In this document: piece by piece, positions 9,669 through 18,417 of the stretch | Layout: every line of letters starts with the position of its first letter | Position numbering within the stretch: the stretch's first letter is position 1 | DNA from: Cellulophaga sp. HaHa_2_95 | GTDB lineage: Bacteria > Bacteroidota > Bacteroidia > Flavobacteriales > Flavobacteriaceae | NCBI RefSeq assembly: GCF_019278565.1 | Contig: NZ_CP058988.1 | Span: 248,001-312,000 of the forward strand | Direction: 5' to 3' | DNA: 64,000 bases | Notes under the pieces: model-generated | What the model was told of the DNA's origin: nothing | Databases searched by the model: none | Seen by the model: only the letters and a program-made list of their open reading frames with translations | Program-made: the position numbers and the translations under genes

Positions 9669-10699
9669 TATGCTGGCAGTTTATCTGTTTTTTCCCAGTC
9701 CTTTAACCATTCTGCCATTACAGACACCCACGAATCATCATCATTCAAGCAAGGAATGTGTTTATAGGTTTCACCGCCTGCTTCCTGAAACTGTTCTTTC
9801 CCTTCCATAGCAATCTCTTCAAGAGTCTCTAAACAATCGGATACGAATGCTGGTGTAATAACCGCCAAGCGCTTCTTCCCTTCTTTAGGAAAACGTTCAA
9901 ACTCAAAATCGGTGTAAGGTTTTAACCATGGATCATTAGGCAGCCTAGACTGAAAAGATACACTAACTTTATCTTCTGGTAAGCCTAAATATTTTTTTAC
10001 ACTTTCTGTAGTATCGTAACATTGATGGCGGTAACAAGTGTGGTGTGCTACCGAATTTGTCTGACAACAACTGCCATCTATTTTACAATGAAATTTTGTT
10101 GGATCAGATTTACGAATATGGCGCTCTGGAATACCGTGGTATGAAAATAATATATGATCGTACTCAAAGCCTTCTAAATGCTTAGCAATATTTTCTGAAA
10201 GTACTTTTATATACTCTGGATTTTTATAAAAAGCGGGTAGGGTGGTGATCTTCATTTCAGGAAAATACGCGTCCTTTACCTCCATAGTTTTAACTACAAC
10301 TGTTTCAAAAGAAGACATGGCATAATGAGGATAAAGCGGCACTAAAATCACATCATCCACACCTTTATCTTTCAGCTCCTGCATCGCATTTTTAATTGTC
10401 ATCTTACCGTATCGCATCCCAAGTGCTACAGGCATCTGAATTTGCTTACTTACTTTCTCTGCAAATCTTTCCGAGATAACAACTAGAGGGGATCCTTCTT
10501 CCCACCAAATTTTGGCATACGCTTCAGCAGATTTTTTAGGTCTTGTTTGAAGAATAATTCCTCGTACAATAATGTTTCTGAGAATATTATTAACATCAAT
10601 TACTCTTTCATCCATCAAAAACTCGTCTAAATACGGCTTAACATCTTTAGCAGTAGGACTTTCTGGTGAACCCAAATTAACCAATAAAACGCCTTTCAT
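9668..10699 (-). CDS. hemH: Ferrochelatase
   Basis: A 343-residue enzyme that inserts Fe2+ into protoporphyrin IX, the last step of protoheme synthesis. The N-terminus KGVLLVNLGSPESP and the motif SYHGIPERH with its catalytic His are diagnostic. After it comes a Cys-rich insert (CKIDGSCC, later CYRHQC), a pattern seen in several bacterial ferrochelatases and a possible [2Fe-2S] ligand set; the cluster is inference. Length is normal. It is the first gene of a hemH-MATE pair. An ATG start with a -7-like box about 30 bases upstream (CAAAAATA on the plus strand at 10726-10733) suggests its own promoter. Confidence 0.95.
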   Translation of the reverse strand: MKGVLLVNLGSPESPTAKDVKPYLDEFLMDERVIDVNNILRNIIVRGIILQTRPKKSAEAYAKIWWEEGSPLVVISERFAEKVSKQIQMPVALGMRYGKMTIKNAMQELKDKGVDDVILVPLYPHYAMSSFETVVVKTMEVKDAYFPEMKITTLPAFYKNPEYIKVLSENIAKHLEGFEYDHILFSYHGIPERHIRKSDPTKFHCKIDGSCCQTNSVAHHTCYRHQCYDTTESVKKYLGLPEDKVSVSFQSRLPNDPWLKPYTDFEFERFPKEGKKRLAVITPAFVSDCLETLEEIAMEGKEQFQEAGGETYKHIPCLNDDDSWVSVMAEWLKDWEKTDKLPA

Positions 10700-10725
10700 A
10701 ATTTTAATTTTTCTTTTTCAGACGA

Positions 10726-10733
10726 CAAAAATA
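10726..10733 (-). promoter_or_regulatory. Candidate -7 box for hemH
   Basis: Read on the minus strand this is TATTTTTG, matching the Bacteroidota TAnnTTTG element, 27 bases upstream of the hemH ATG. A TTTGAAAT upstream could serve as a -33 element, but the spacer is only about 14 bases, shorter than usual, so the call is tentative. Confidence 0.35.
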
Positions 10734-10876
10734 CTACATGCTGATTTCAAATCCTTTAAAACCATCAATTAGTTTATTTATGATATTATAGTTAAATTCA
10801 ATTTTCACATCGATTTAACATCAAAAAAGTATCATTTTCTTAAGTTGCAAGACCCGTAAATTAAACCTAAAAACTT

Positions 10877-11947
10877 ATGCTTAAAAACTTATTAGAAAAG
10901 CCAAACGCCTTAGTCTATATAGTTGTTGCCATTATAAGTCTATTTGCTTTACAATATATTACCATTAAAATATTACGCCATTTTGGCAAGAACCCTAAAT
11001 ACCTGCTAGACCGACAGAGTATTTCGAGAATTACGAAACCCATATTTCTTCTTTTTATAGGTATTTTAATTCGAATTAAGGTTATTCATCAAAACCTTGG
11101 CATAAGTGAGATAACTTTTGTGCTTCAAAAACTGAGCACTCTTCTTATTATTTTTTCCATTACGTGGCTGCTCATTGCCAGTATTAGAATTATCAAGAAA
11201 AAAGTAATTGAGAACTATGATGTTAGCGCATCAAACAACCTAAGAGCACGAAAAATATATACCCAGTTTAATATTTTAGAGCGAATTGTGATTTTCTTAT
11301 TAATCATCTTTGCAGTTGGCATTGCCCTAATGAGCTTTGATAGCATTCGCGAAATTGGAGTAAGTATTTTTGCTTCAGCAGGAGTTGCAGGAATTATTCT
11401 TGGTTTTTCTGCTCAAAAGATGCTCGCTAGCATATTAGCAGGAATTCAAATTGCCATAGCACAACCCATAAAAATTGATGATGTTGTTATAGTAGAAGGC
11501 GAGTGGGGCCGCATTGAAGAAATTACACTTACCTATGTGGTTGTCAACATTTGGGACAAAAGACGATTAATTGTCCCGACTACTTATTTCATTGAAAAAC
11601 CTTTTCAAAATTGGACCAAAACATCCTCAGATATTTTAGGAACCGTATTTTTATACACCGATTATAACGTGCCTTTTGATGAAATGAGGGCAGAGCTAAC
11701 TAAAATACTGCATAGTACGGAGTTGTGGGATGGTGAAGTGAATGTATTGCAAGTAACAGACTCTAAAGAACACTCGGTAGAAATTAGGGCTTTGATGAGC
11801 GCGAAAGACTCTCCTACTGCTTGGGATTTACGTGTATTGGTCAGAGAGAAACTTATTTCATTTTTACAAAAAAACTATCCAGATAGCTTACCTCATACCC
11901 GTGTCATTTTGAAAAATTTAAACGACTCAAAAATACAAATGGAATAG
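10877..11947 (+). CDS. Small-conductance mechanosensitive channel, MscS family
   Basis: A 356-residue inner-membrane channel. There are four or five hydrophobic helices: about residues 12-30, 50-67, 82-105, 135-155 and the pore-lining TM3 near 165-190, which is rich in Gly and Ala (SAGVAGIILGFSAQKMLAS). The beta domain follows with the typical PIKIDDVVIVEGEWGRIEEI stretch (about 195-215), then a C-terminal alpha/beta domain. MscS channels open on membrane tension and protect against hypo-osmotic shock. It stands alone, divergent from hemH; the next gene starts 55 bases downstream and may be co-transcribed. Confidence 0.9.
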   Translation: MLKNLLEKPNALVYIVVAIISLFALQYITIKILRHFGKNPKYLLDRQSISRITKPIFLLFIGILIRIKVIHQNLGISEITFVLQKLSTLLIIFSITWLLIASIRIIKKKVIENYDVSASNNLRARKIYTQFNILERIVIFLLIIFAVGIALMSFDSIREIGVSIFASAGVAGIILGFSAQKMLASILAGIQIAIAQPIKIDDVVIVEGEWGRIEEITLTYVVVNIWDKRRLIVPTTYFIEKPFQNWTKTSSDILGTVFLYTDYNVPFDEMRAELTKILHSTELWDGEVNVLQVTDSKEHSVEIRALMSAKDSPTAWDLRVLVREKLISFLQKNYPDSLPHTRVILKNLNDSKIQME

Positions 11948-12002
11948 TACCGTTATAAGTAGTAACCACAACGCTTACAAACCTTTTAAACCAAAACTAT
12001 CA

Positions 12003-15000
12003 ATGCGTTTACTCTTTAGTCTACTATTTCTTATCTGCTACATTACAAGTAATGCGCAAGAGAAAAATAGCCTTCTTTGGGAAATATCAGGAAATGGCTT
12101 AAAACAAAGCTCATATCTCTATGGCACCATGCACGTAAGTAAAAAAATAGCTTTTCGCTTAGATGACGTTTTTTACGAGGCTTTGAATAGTAGTGCAGTA
12201 ATTGCCTTAGAATCAGACCCAAATACATGGTTAGAAAATGAAGACAGCATGGGTTTTGGCTTTGGAGAAAGCTTTATGGCAAAAGGGTTTTATACCAATG
12301 CGTTTAAAATTGACAATCCTCAAAAAGCAGAAATCTCAAGTTACCTAGGCTTTGAAGATCAGATGATTAATAACATTTTGTACCGATCTGATGGGACATC
12401 TCAAAATTTTGAAGAGGACACGTATTTAGATATGTTCATTTATCAGGCAGGGAAAAAATTTAATAAACCTGTGATTGCTTTAGAAGATCTTGAAGAATCT
12501 ACAGCCCTTGTGGGCCGTGCGAGCTTTAACAGCTTAAAAGAAAAACCTGCAGAATGGCTTCAAAAGAAAATGCAACAACAAGAACCGCTGCAACTATTGC
12601 AGGATGCGTATAGAGAACGAAACATTAATTTACTAGATTCTATTGATAAAGGCATGTACACTCCGTATTATTTGGAAAATATGCTGTACACAAGGAATAG
12701 TAACATGGCTACCAAATTAGATTCTCTCATTACCCATTCTAAAGTATTTGCAGGCATTGGTGCAGCTCATTTACCCGGAGAACATGGTGTTCTCGCTTTG
12801 TTGCGTAAAAAAGGATACACGGTAAAAGCACTTACTTCTAAAACGAGCTCTAAGGGGACTACATTAAAAGAAGAATTTGAAGATAAAATCAAAGAAAATA
12901 ACTATATATACCAATCGGTAGATGATTCTTTATTTTCAGTATCGCTGCCTAATAAGCTATACCCAATAGCGGAGTTCTCAAATACGTTCTATGTCTCGCC
13001 AGATTTAGCCAACGGAAGTTTCTTTACGGTAAATAGAATTCCTACGTATTCTTATTTAAAAAAAGATGACCTCTACAGTATAGAAGATATTGACCAGCTC
13101 TTATTTGAAAATATACCCGGGAAAATTGTATCGAAAAGCAGAATTTCTAAAAATGGCTTCGAAGGGATTGATGTAAAAAATCTTTTAAAAAATGGCGAAC
13201 ACCAGCGGTACCAGATTTTTATAACTCCGTTAGAGATCATCATCTTTAAAATGGGGGGTCAAGGTACTTTTGTACAGCAGTATTCTGATACAATATTCAA
13301 TAGCTTACAGTTTAAAACAATCACCAATACATTTAAGAAGGTTTCTTCTGTTTATGATGATTTTGAAGTAGCGATGCCTTCTAATTACACGTTTACCAAT
13401 ACCAAAAGAACTGGCAATAGATTTATACAAGGTGTAGATCTTAAAAATAATACCTATCGGTTTCTAAAAAAAGCTACGCTTCATGACTACAATTATATTG
13501 AAGAGGACAGCTTTGAATTAAAGCAAATTCAACATCGTTTCTATCAGAATTTAGAACTAGAAGGAACTTACAAAAACTTTACTGAAAACAGTTTAAAATC
13601 TTTTGCCGCAACCGATACTTTAAGTGGAGAAAAGCTCCATTTAATGACAAAAATTAAGGGTGATGAATATTATTTATTGGGAATCTTAACTACAAAAGAT
13701 GAAGACGCTAGTAATTACTTTGACTCTTTTAAAATTAAACCTACCATATATAAAGAAACCTTTTCTAAAGTAAAAGATACAGCACTGTTTTTTACTACCA
13801 TTACTTCTATAAAGCCCCCTCTATTTGTAGTGAACAGCAATGGCTACAATAAAAAGGAGATTAAACCCTACAATGCATATACTAAACGAAGTGTATATCA
13901 GAATAAAAATAATGAAGCCATTACTGTTCAGTTAAATAAATCGCATGATTTCTTAATGTTCAGCAGTATTGACTCCGTTTGGTCTTTACGAAAAAAACTA
14001 TACGCCCATAAAAAATTTAATACCAGTCATGAAAAAATCACCCATGGTGAAAATGGATATAGTGAATTTGAGATAACTTTAACCGATACTGCCAGCACAC
14101 GCGGTATCTTAATCAAGAATGTTCTTAAAGGGGGAGCTTTATATGAAATGCAAGCTGTGGTAGACACTGTTAGTAAACCCAGCAAGTTCATTCGCGAGTT
14201 TTTTGACAATTTCAAACCCCTAGATACCATTCTAGGGAAAGATATTTTAGCCGATAAAACCAATCAGTTTTTTAAAGCCCTGAGAAGTAATGATAGCATT
14301 GTAATCAATGGCTATCCTTTTATTCAATTTGAGAAAAAGCATATTGATTCACTGAAGAATATCATAACCGAATTTGATTTCAAAGAAAGTCAGAAAAACA
14401 TCCAGAGTTACTTAATAGAACAACTTGCAGCCATTGATGAATCTGAAACTATTGATTTTTATACTAAATTTTATCAAAAATCGTACAACAACTCTTCTTC
14501 TCAGACTAAAGTGCTACAGGCCATAACCAAAAAAAGCACTACAGAATCTGCCGAGCAGCTCTTAGAACTCATGGCTGTAGACCTCCCATTAGTTTCTAGT
14601 TCTTATGAAATTTATCAAATATTTAAACCCTATATGGATAGCTTGCCACTAGCCAAAAAGCTGTATCCTGAAATTTTGGACTATAGTGCTATTGAAGAAT
14701 ACAAATCATCTATATTTTCTCTTCTAGCCAAATTAAAGGCAGAGGGCTTAATAAAGCCTAGCAGCTATAAAAAATACCGTAAGCAAATGTTGAATGATGC
14801 CAAAATTCAACTTAAAAGGGAACTAGGGAAAAGTAGCAAAAGAAATACCAATCAGTATTATGATAATTTATACGTCAGTTCTAAAAGCTCTGTCTTAGAA
14901 GACTATGTACAGCTACTACATCCTTTTTCCAAAGAAAAAGATGTGCAGTTGTTTTTTGAAAAGTTAGACTTATTGGAAGATGCAGACATACAAACCACTA

Positions 15001-15512
15001 AAGCCGCACTTTTAACCCATACCCCCAACGCTTTAGATAACGAAGCACTCAATGCGCTGGCAGAAAATATGGAGAGTAGAAACTTATTATTCACCAAATT
15101 AAAGGCAGTAGGAAAACTATCTTTATTTCCTTCTCCTTACAAAACTCAAAAACACTTAGCCGAAGCACAATTATTTGATAGAAAGAATATAGACAAAGAG
15201 AAAGACTCTGTCTTATTTATTGCTGAAAAAGAAATATCCTACCGAGACAAAGCCTATGTTGGATATCTATTTAAACATAGTGATGGTAGTGATTACGATA
15301 AGAATTTTAAAATGTATATAGCTGTATATGAACTTAGCGATCAATTAAAAGCGAAGCCATTTTATAAAAATAGCGGCTACCGTATTGAGGATACGGACAC
15401 CGACCAAGAAATTACAGCTGTTGTGATTGAAGAGTTTCTTTTAAGAGAGCGCCCGAGAGCAGAAGTGTACAGACCCAACCAAGGAAATAACTTTGGTTAT
15501 TATGATTATTAA
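12003..15512 (+). CDS. TraB/GumN domain protein with very long C-terminal extension
   Basis: A 1169-residue exported protein. A signal peptide (residues 1-18, ending TSNAQ) leads into a TraB/GumN domain (about 22-280) recognised by LLWEISGNGLKQSSYLYGTMH, the IALESDP strand and the closing AGIGAAHLPGEHGVLALL. Members of this domain family resemble Tiki-type metalloproteases; the YGTMH and GAAHLPG motifs contain the conserved His residues. Usual GumN proteins are about 300 residues, so the roughly 890-residue tail is unusual. The tail has no recognised domain; it contains repeated short strand-like segments up to about 760, then an alpha-helical part (about 770-1050) that could be HEAT-like. 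No membrane segments are apparent after the signal. Function is unknown. Confidence 0.75.
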   Translation: MRLLFSLLFLICYITSNAQEKNSLLWEISGNGLKQSSYLYGTMHVSKKIAFRLDDVFYEALNSSAVIALESDPNTWLENEDSMGFGFGESFMAKGFYTNAFKIDNPQKAEISSYLGFEDQMINNILYRSDGTSQNFEEDTYLDMFIYQAGKKFNKPVIALEDLEESTALVGRASFNSLKEKPAEWLQKKMQQQEPLQLLQDAYRERNINLLDSIDKGMYTPYYLENMLYTRNSNMATKLDSLITHSKVFAGIGAAHLPGEHGVLALLRKKGYTVKALTSKTSSKGTTLKEEFEDKIKENNYIYQSVDDSLFSVSLPNKLYPIAEFSNTFYVSPDLANGSFFTVNRIPTYSYLKKDDLYSIEDIDQLLFENIPGKIVSKSRISKNGFEGIDVKNLLKNGEHQRYQIFITPLEIIIFKMGGQGTFVQQYSDTIFNSLQFKTITNTFKKVSSVYDDFEVAMPSNYTFTNTKRTGNRFIQGVDLKNNTYRFLKKATLHDYNYIEEDSFELKQIQHRFYQNLELEGTYKNFTENSLKSFAATDTLSGEKLHLMTKIKGDEYYLLGILTTKDEDASNYFDSFKIKPTIYKETFSKVKDTALFFTTITSIKPPLFVVNSNGYNKKEIKPYNAYTKRSVYQNKNNEAITVQLNKSHDFLMFSSIDSVWSLRKKLYAHKKFNTSHEKITHGENGYSEFEITLTDTASTRGILIKNVLKGGALYEMQAVVDTVSKPSKFIREFFDNFKPLDTILGKDILADKTNQFFKALRSNDSIVINGYPFIQFEKKHIDSLKNIITEFDFKESQKNIQSYLIEQLAAIDESETIDFYTKFYQKSYNNSSSQTKVLQAITKKSTTESAEQLLELMAVDLPLVSSSYEIYQIFKPYMDSLPLAKKLYPEILDYSAIEEYKSSIFSLLAKLKAEGLIKPSSYKKYRKQMLNDAKIQLKRELGKSSKRNTNQYYDNLYVSSKSSVLEDYVQLLHPFSKEKDVQLFFEKLDLLEDADIQTTKAALLTHTPNALDNEALNALAENMESRNLLFTKLKAVGKLSLFPSPYKTQKHLAEAQLFDRKNIDKEKDSVLFIAEKEISYRDKAYVGYLFKHSDGSDYDKNFKMYIAVYELSDQLKAKPFYKNSGYRIEDTDTDQEITAVVIEEFLLRERPRAEVYRPNQGNNFGYYDY

Positions 15513-15564
15513 AAATACTTATCTTTAAAGCCCCAAAAGCAACGTATTGCTTAGCACCAACAAA

Positions 15565-17046
15565 ATGAACCAAGACCACGATACTATTACGCCTGAATTT
15601 ATAGATGTATTGAGAAAAGAAGGAAACAAAGCCTGGAGTATTTGTCTTTCATTAAATGCTGATCATAAATTTAAAAGCGCCTTAAAAGGAATTACTGATG
15701 AAAGTTTTTCTGGAACACAATACAAAGCAGAACATTTGGTTCTGAGAGATATTGTTACCTTATACAATACTTTCACCTTAACATATAATGCAAAATCAAG
15801 AATACCAAATAAGATAAAATTTACCCTTATTTTTCTTTATGAAAAACTTCAAGGAAAAGATCTTGCTCAGTCTTTTGATATTCAAAAATTAGCAAAGCTA
15901 CCCTTAGCGAAACATTTTGATGATAATGTGCAACTTATCCAGGACACCTCTTTTTTTCAACCTAAAGAAGCACTTAAAACAGAATACATTGCTACTTTAA
16001 TTTTAGATCAAATAAAAAGTAATGAGTTTGATGCCATAGCGTCCTTTTTAAATAGGATTGCGTTACTAATGGCACAAGCTGATGGCGTGGTCGCCGAAAA
16101 AGAAGAGCAGTTATTAAAGACTATTTCTAAAAAAATTACAAATCCAAAAAGAAGCTTAGACCATTCTAACTACATAGAAGTTCCTGAAGATGATACGATA
16201 GAAAAAGTCTTAGAAGAGTTAAACGAACTTGTTGGTTTAGAAGAGATCAAGAAAAATGTAAATGATCTTATCAATTTCTTAAAAGTTCAAAAAATAAGAG
16301 AAGAGAAGGGTTTAAAAGCCAATAAAACGTCACTTCACTTTGTTTTTATGGGACCTCCTGGAACAGGTAAAACTACGGTAGCAAGAATGCTAGGAAGAAT
16401 TTTCAAACATTTAGGATACTTAAAAAGGGGGCATCTAGTAGAAACAGATAGATCTGGTATGGTTGCAGGCTATGTTGGTCAGACGGCATTAAAGGCCGAT
16501 GAAATTATTAGCGCTGCTTCAGACGGAGTTCTTTTTATTGACGAAGCATACTCTTTGATCTCTGGGGGATTAAATGACTTTGGATCAGAAGCCATTGAAG
16601 TTCTTTTAAAACGTATGGAAGACTTAAGAGACAGCCTCGTTGTTGTGGTTGCTGGGTATCCTGATGAAATGGAGATTTTTATCCAATCAAATCCCGGACT
16701 ACAATCTCGCTTTAATCGCTATTTAAATTTTGATCATTACAAACCAGATGCTTTATTAGCCATTTTTAAGTTAATTACTAAGAAATCTGACTTTACACTT
16801 ACTCCTGATGCTGAAGACAAACTTTCTGAAATTATCATAAGCGTTTATAATAAAAGACATAAAAGTTTTGGTAATGCTAGAACCATGCGTAATCTATTCG
16901 AAAAAATAATTCAAAGGCAAGCCAATAGAATTGTCAATATTACTCCAATAACTGAAGAAATCTTAATTACGATTACTGAAGAAGATATTCCTGAAATAGC
17001 TGTCGCCGTAAAAGAGATTAGCGTTTTTGATACTGAAAATTCCTAA
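15565..17046 (+). CDS. AAA+ ATPase, CbxX/CfxQ type, with TerB-like helical domain
   Basis: A 493-residue cytoplasmic ATPase. I chose the ATG at 15565; the frame is open from a TTG at 15547, which would add six residues. An N-terminal region ends in a TerB-like helical segment (about 150-190, IALLMAQADGVVAEKEEQLL). The AAA+ core follows, with Walker A GPPGTGKT (about 263-270), Walker B VLFIDEA (about 322-328), the CbxX-type loop VAGYVGQTA between them and a C-terminal lid. CbxX/CfxQ ATPases remodel client proteins (the prototype is rubisco activase). No rubisco is here; the five-base gap to the next gene and the following genes place it in a membrane/ABC locus. Confidence 0.85.
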   Translation: MNQDHDTITPEFIDVLRKEGNKAWSICLSLNADHKFKSALKGITDESFSGTQYKAEHLVLRDIVTLYNTFTLTYNAKSRIPNKIKFTLIFLYEKLQGKDLAQSFDIQKLAKLPLAKHFDDNVQLIQDTSFFQPKEALKTEYIATLILDQIKSNEFDAIASFLNRIALLMAQADGVVAEKEEQLLKTISKKITNPKRSLDHSNYIEVPEDDTIEKVLEELNELVGLEEIKKNVNDLINFLKVQKIREEKGLKANKTSLHFVFMGPPGTGKTTVARMLGRIFKHLGYLKRGHLVETDRSGMVAGYVGQTALKADEIISAASDGVLFIDEAYSLISGGLNDFGSEAIEVLLKRMEDLRDSLVVVVAGYPDEMEIFIQSNPGLQSRFNRYLNFDHYKPDALLAIFKLITKKSDFTLTPDAEDKLSEIIISVYNKRHKSFGNARTMRNLFEKIIQRQANRIVNITPITEEILITITEEDIPEIAVAVKEISVFDTENS

Positions 17047-17051
17047 AATAT

Positions 17052-17552
17052 ATGAGCATACAAGATATTATTACCTGGTTTGACTCGCACCATGCTGCTG
17101 TTCTCTACTATTTCGGGATAGCACTGGCACTTGCGCTACTTTGCACCTACATCGTAAATGCAAAAAATATTAGTACGGTAAAATATGTCATGTCCTTTTT
17201 AGTATACGCAGTGACTATTCCTGGCGTTTTAGCCCTTTTCTTGTTATTATATAATATTTTATTTCTAGGCTCAAGCGTGCTTCAACTAGGTTTGGTTACC
17301 TATTTTTTACCCATAGTAGCCATGATATTAATTCTTCTAATTTTAAATAGAAAAATTAAAATGTCTAAATTACCAGGGTTTACGCGCTTATCTAGTTTAA
17401 TTATTATCATAGGAATATCATTTGTCCTATTATTCATACTCCAGAGGTCATACTTTGGAGTGATATTCTTAGGAGGCTTTACACAACTTTTACTAGTCTT
17501 TGCAGTTATAATGATAGTATTGAGAGTTGCTTGGAATAAATTTGCAAAATAA
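17052..17552 (+). CDS. Small polytopic membrane protein of the AAA/ABC locus
   Basis: A 166-residue, almost wholly hydrophobic protein with about five transmembrane segments (near 14-36, 43-67, 73-96, 113-131 and 137-160). It starts five bases after the AAA+ ATPase stop, so the two are surely co-transcribed. I do not recognise a family or a transport motif. It is likely a membrane anchor or partner for the AAA+ ATPase, inferred from position only. Confidence 0.75.
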   Translation: MSIQDIITWFDSHHAAVLYYFGIALALALLCTYIVNAKNISTVKYVMSFLVYAVTIPGVLALFLLLYNILFLGSSVLQLGLVTYFLPIVAMILILLILNRKIKMSKLPGFTRLSSLIIIIGISFVLLFILQRSYFGVIFLGGFTQLLLVFAVIMIVLRVAWNKFAK

Positions 17553-17623
17553 TTTGTAACAAAGTTGAAATACCGAATACCTATAAAAAGAGAAGAAAAT
17601 AGCATTTAATAAGTAGTAAATAA

Positions 17624-17656
17624 GCTATAATAGGTAAAATTACCTAATTTTATAGC
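17624..17656. repeat. Long AT-rich inverted repeat between two gene blocks
   Basis: The arms GCTATAA and TAGGTAA (17624-17637) are mirrored by TTACCTA (17640-17646) and TTATAGC (17650-17656), with a two-base centre and a three-base bulge. It lies in the 156-base gap between the small membrane protein and the coiled-coil gene. It may be an operator or an RNA hairpin; there is no T-run, so it is not a clear terminator. Confidence 0.5.
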
Positions 17657-17708
17657 CTGATACTGCCAACAGAACATATTTTAACAGTAAAAGATAACCA
17701 CCCTTGCC

Positions 17709-18407
17709 ATGGCAAAAGAAAAATTTAATTGGAAATCACTTTTTGTAAATGACGAAAATGCGTCAACGACCACTGCTTCTAAAGCAGAAGAAAAGATTGA
17801 TTTTCCGAATGAACCAACACCAACATCAACTAGCACTCAGTTTCCACAAAGCAGTGCTCCTCAGCGCAGCCAAGTAACATCTTCTAACATTGATAACGCT
17901 ATCTTAAATAGTGTTATTGAAATGTATGAATCTGGATTTGAATCATTAAACCTACCGGGATATGATTTTTATGAATTTTTTAAAGCGATAAAAGCCGTAG
18001 GTTCTAACGATCCTAATGTATATAAAATGGCGTTTACTATGGCCCAAAGTGTTGATGCTAAAGTAACCAAAGCGTCGCTTTTAGATGGTGCAAATTTCTA
18101 TATTAAAGAAATTAATGATGTACATGAGCAGTACCACACCAAGGGAAATGCCAAAAAAGAAGAATTTCAATCTAGCTTATTACAACAGAAAGAAACCTTA
18201 TCTACCGAGGTAGCTGAATTGGAAAAACAAATTCTTCAATTACAAACTCAGGCTAGTGATAAAAAAAATCAGTTGAATGCGCTGGAAAATGGAACTTCTA
18301 GCGAGATGACAGATATAGAACAAAAAATTACTGCGAATGATATCGCGAAAACAAAAATTCTGGAGATTATTACAACAGTAGCAGACGGAATTAAAATCAA
18401 CCTATAA
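17709..18407 (+). CDS. Soluble coiled-coil protein of the AAA/ABC locus
   Basis: A 232-residue protein with no signal or membrane segment. The first 60 residues are Ser/Thr/Pro-rich and probably disordered. Residues 60-135 form a helical domain (MYESGFESLNLPGYDFYEFFKA), and about 140-215 is a coiled coil rich in Glu, Gln and Lys. The family is not recognised. Ten bases separate it from the next gene, a membrane coiled-coil protein, so the two are likely co-made and may interact through their coiled coils. Clusters of this general type elsewhere carry TelA/XpaC-like coiled-coil proteins in similar positions; whether this is a distant relative cannot be decided by eye. Confidence 0.7.
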   Translation: MAKEKFNWKSLFVNDENASTTTASKAEEKIDFPNEPTPTSTSTQFPQSSAPQRSQVTSSNIDNAILNSVIEMYESGFESLNLPGYDFYEFFKAIKAVGSNDPNVYKMAFTMAQSVDAKVTKASLLDGANFYIKEINDVHEQYHTKGNAKKEEFQSSLLQQKETLSTEVAELEKQILQLQTQASDKKNQLNALENGTSSEMTDIEQKITANDIAKTKILEIITTVADGIKINL

Positions 18408-18417
18408 ATACCCTTAA

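Noticed and set aside
15547-15564. TTG start of the CbxX-type gene, six residues upstream
   Set aside because: ATG at 15565 is more likely and the added residues have no feature; the TTG cannot be fully excluded.
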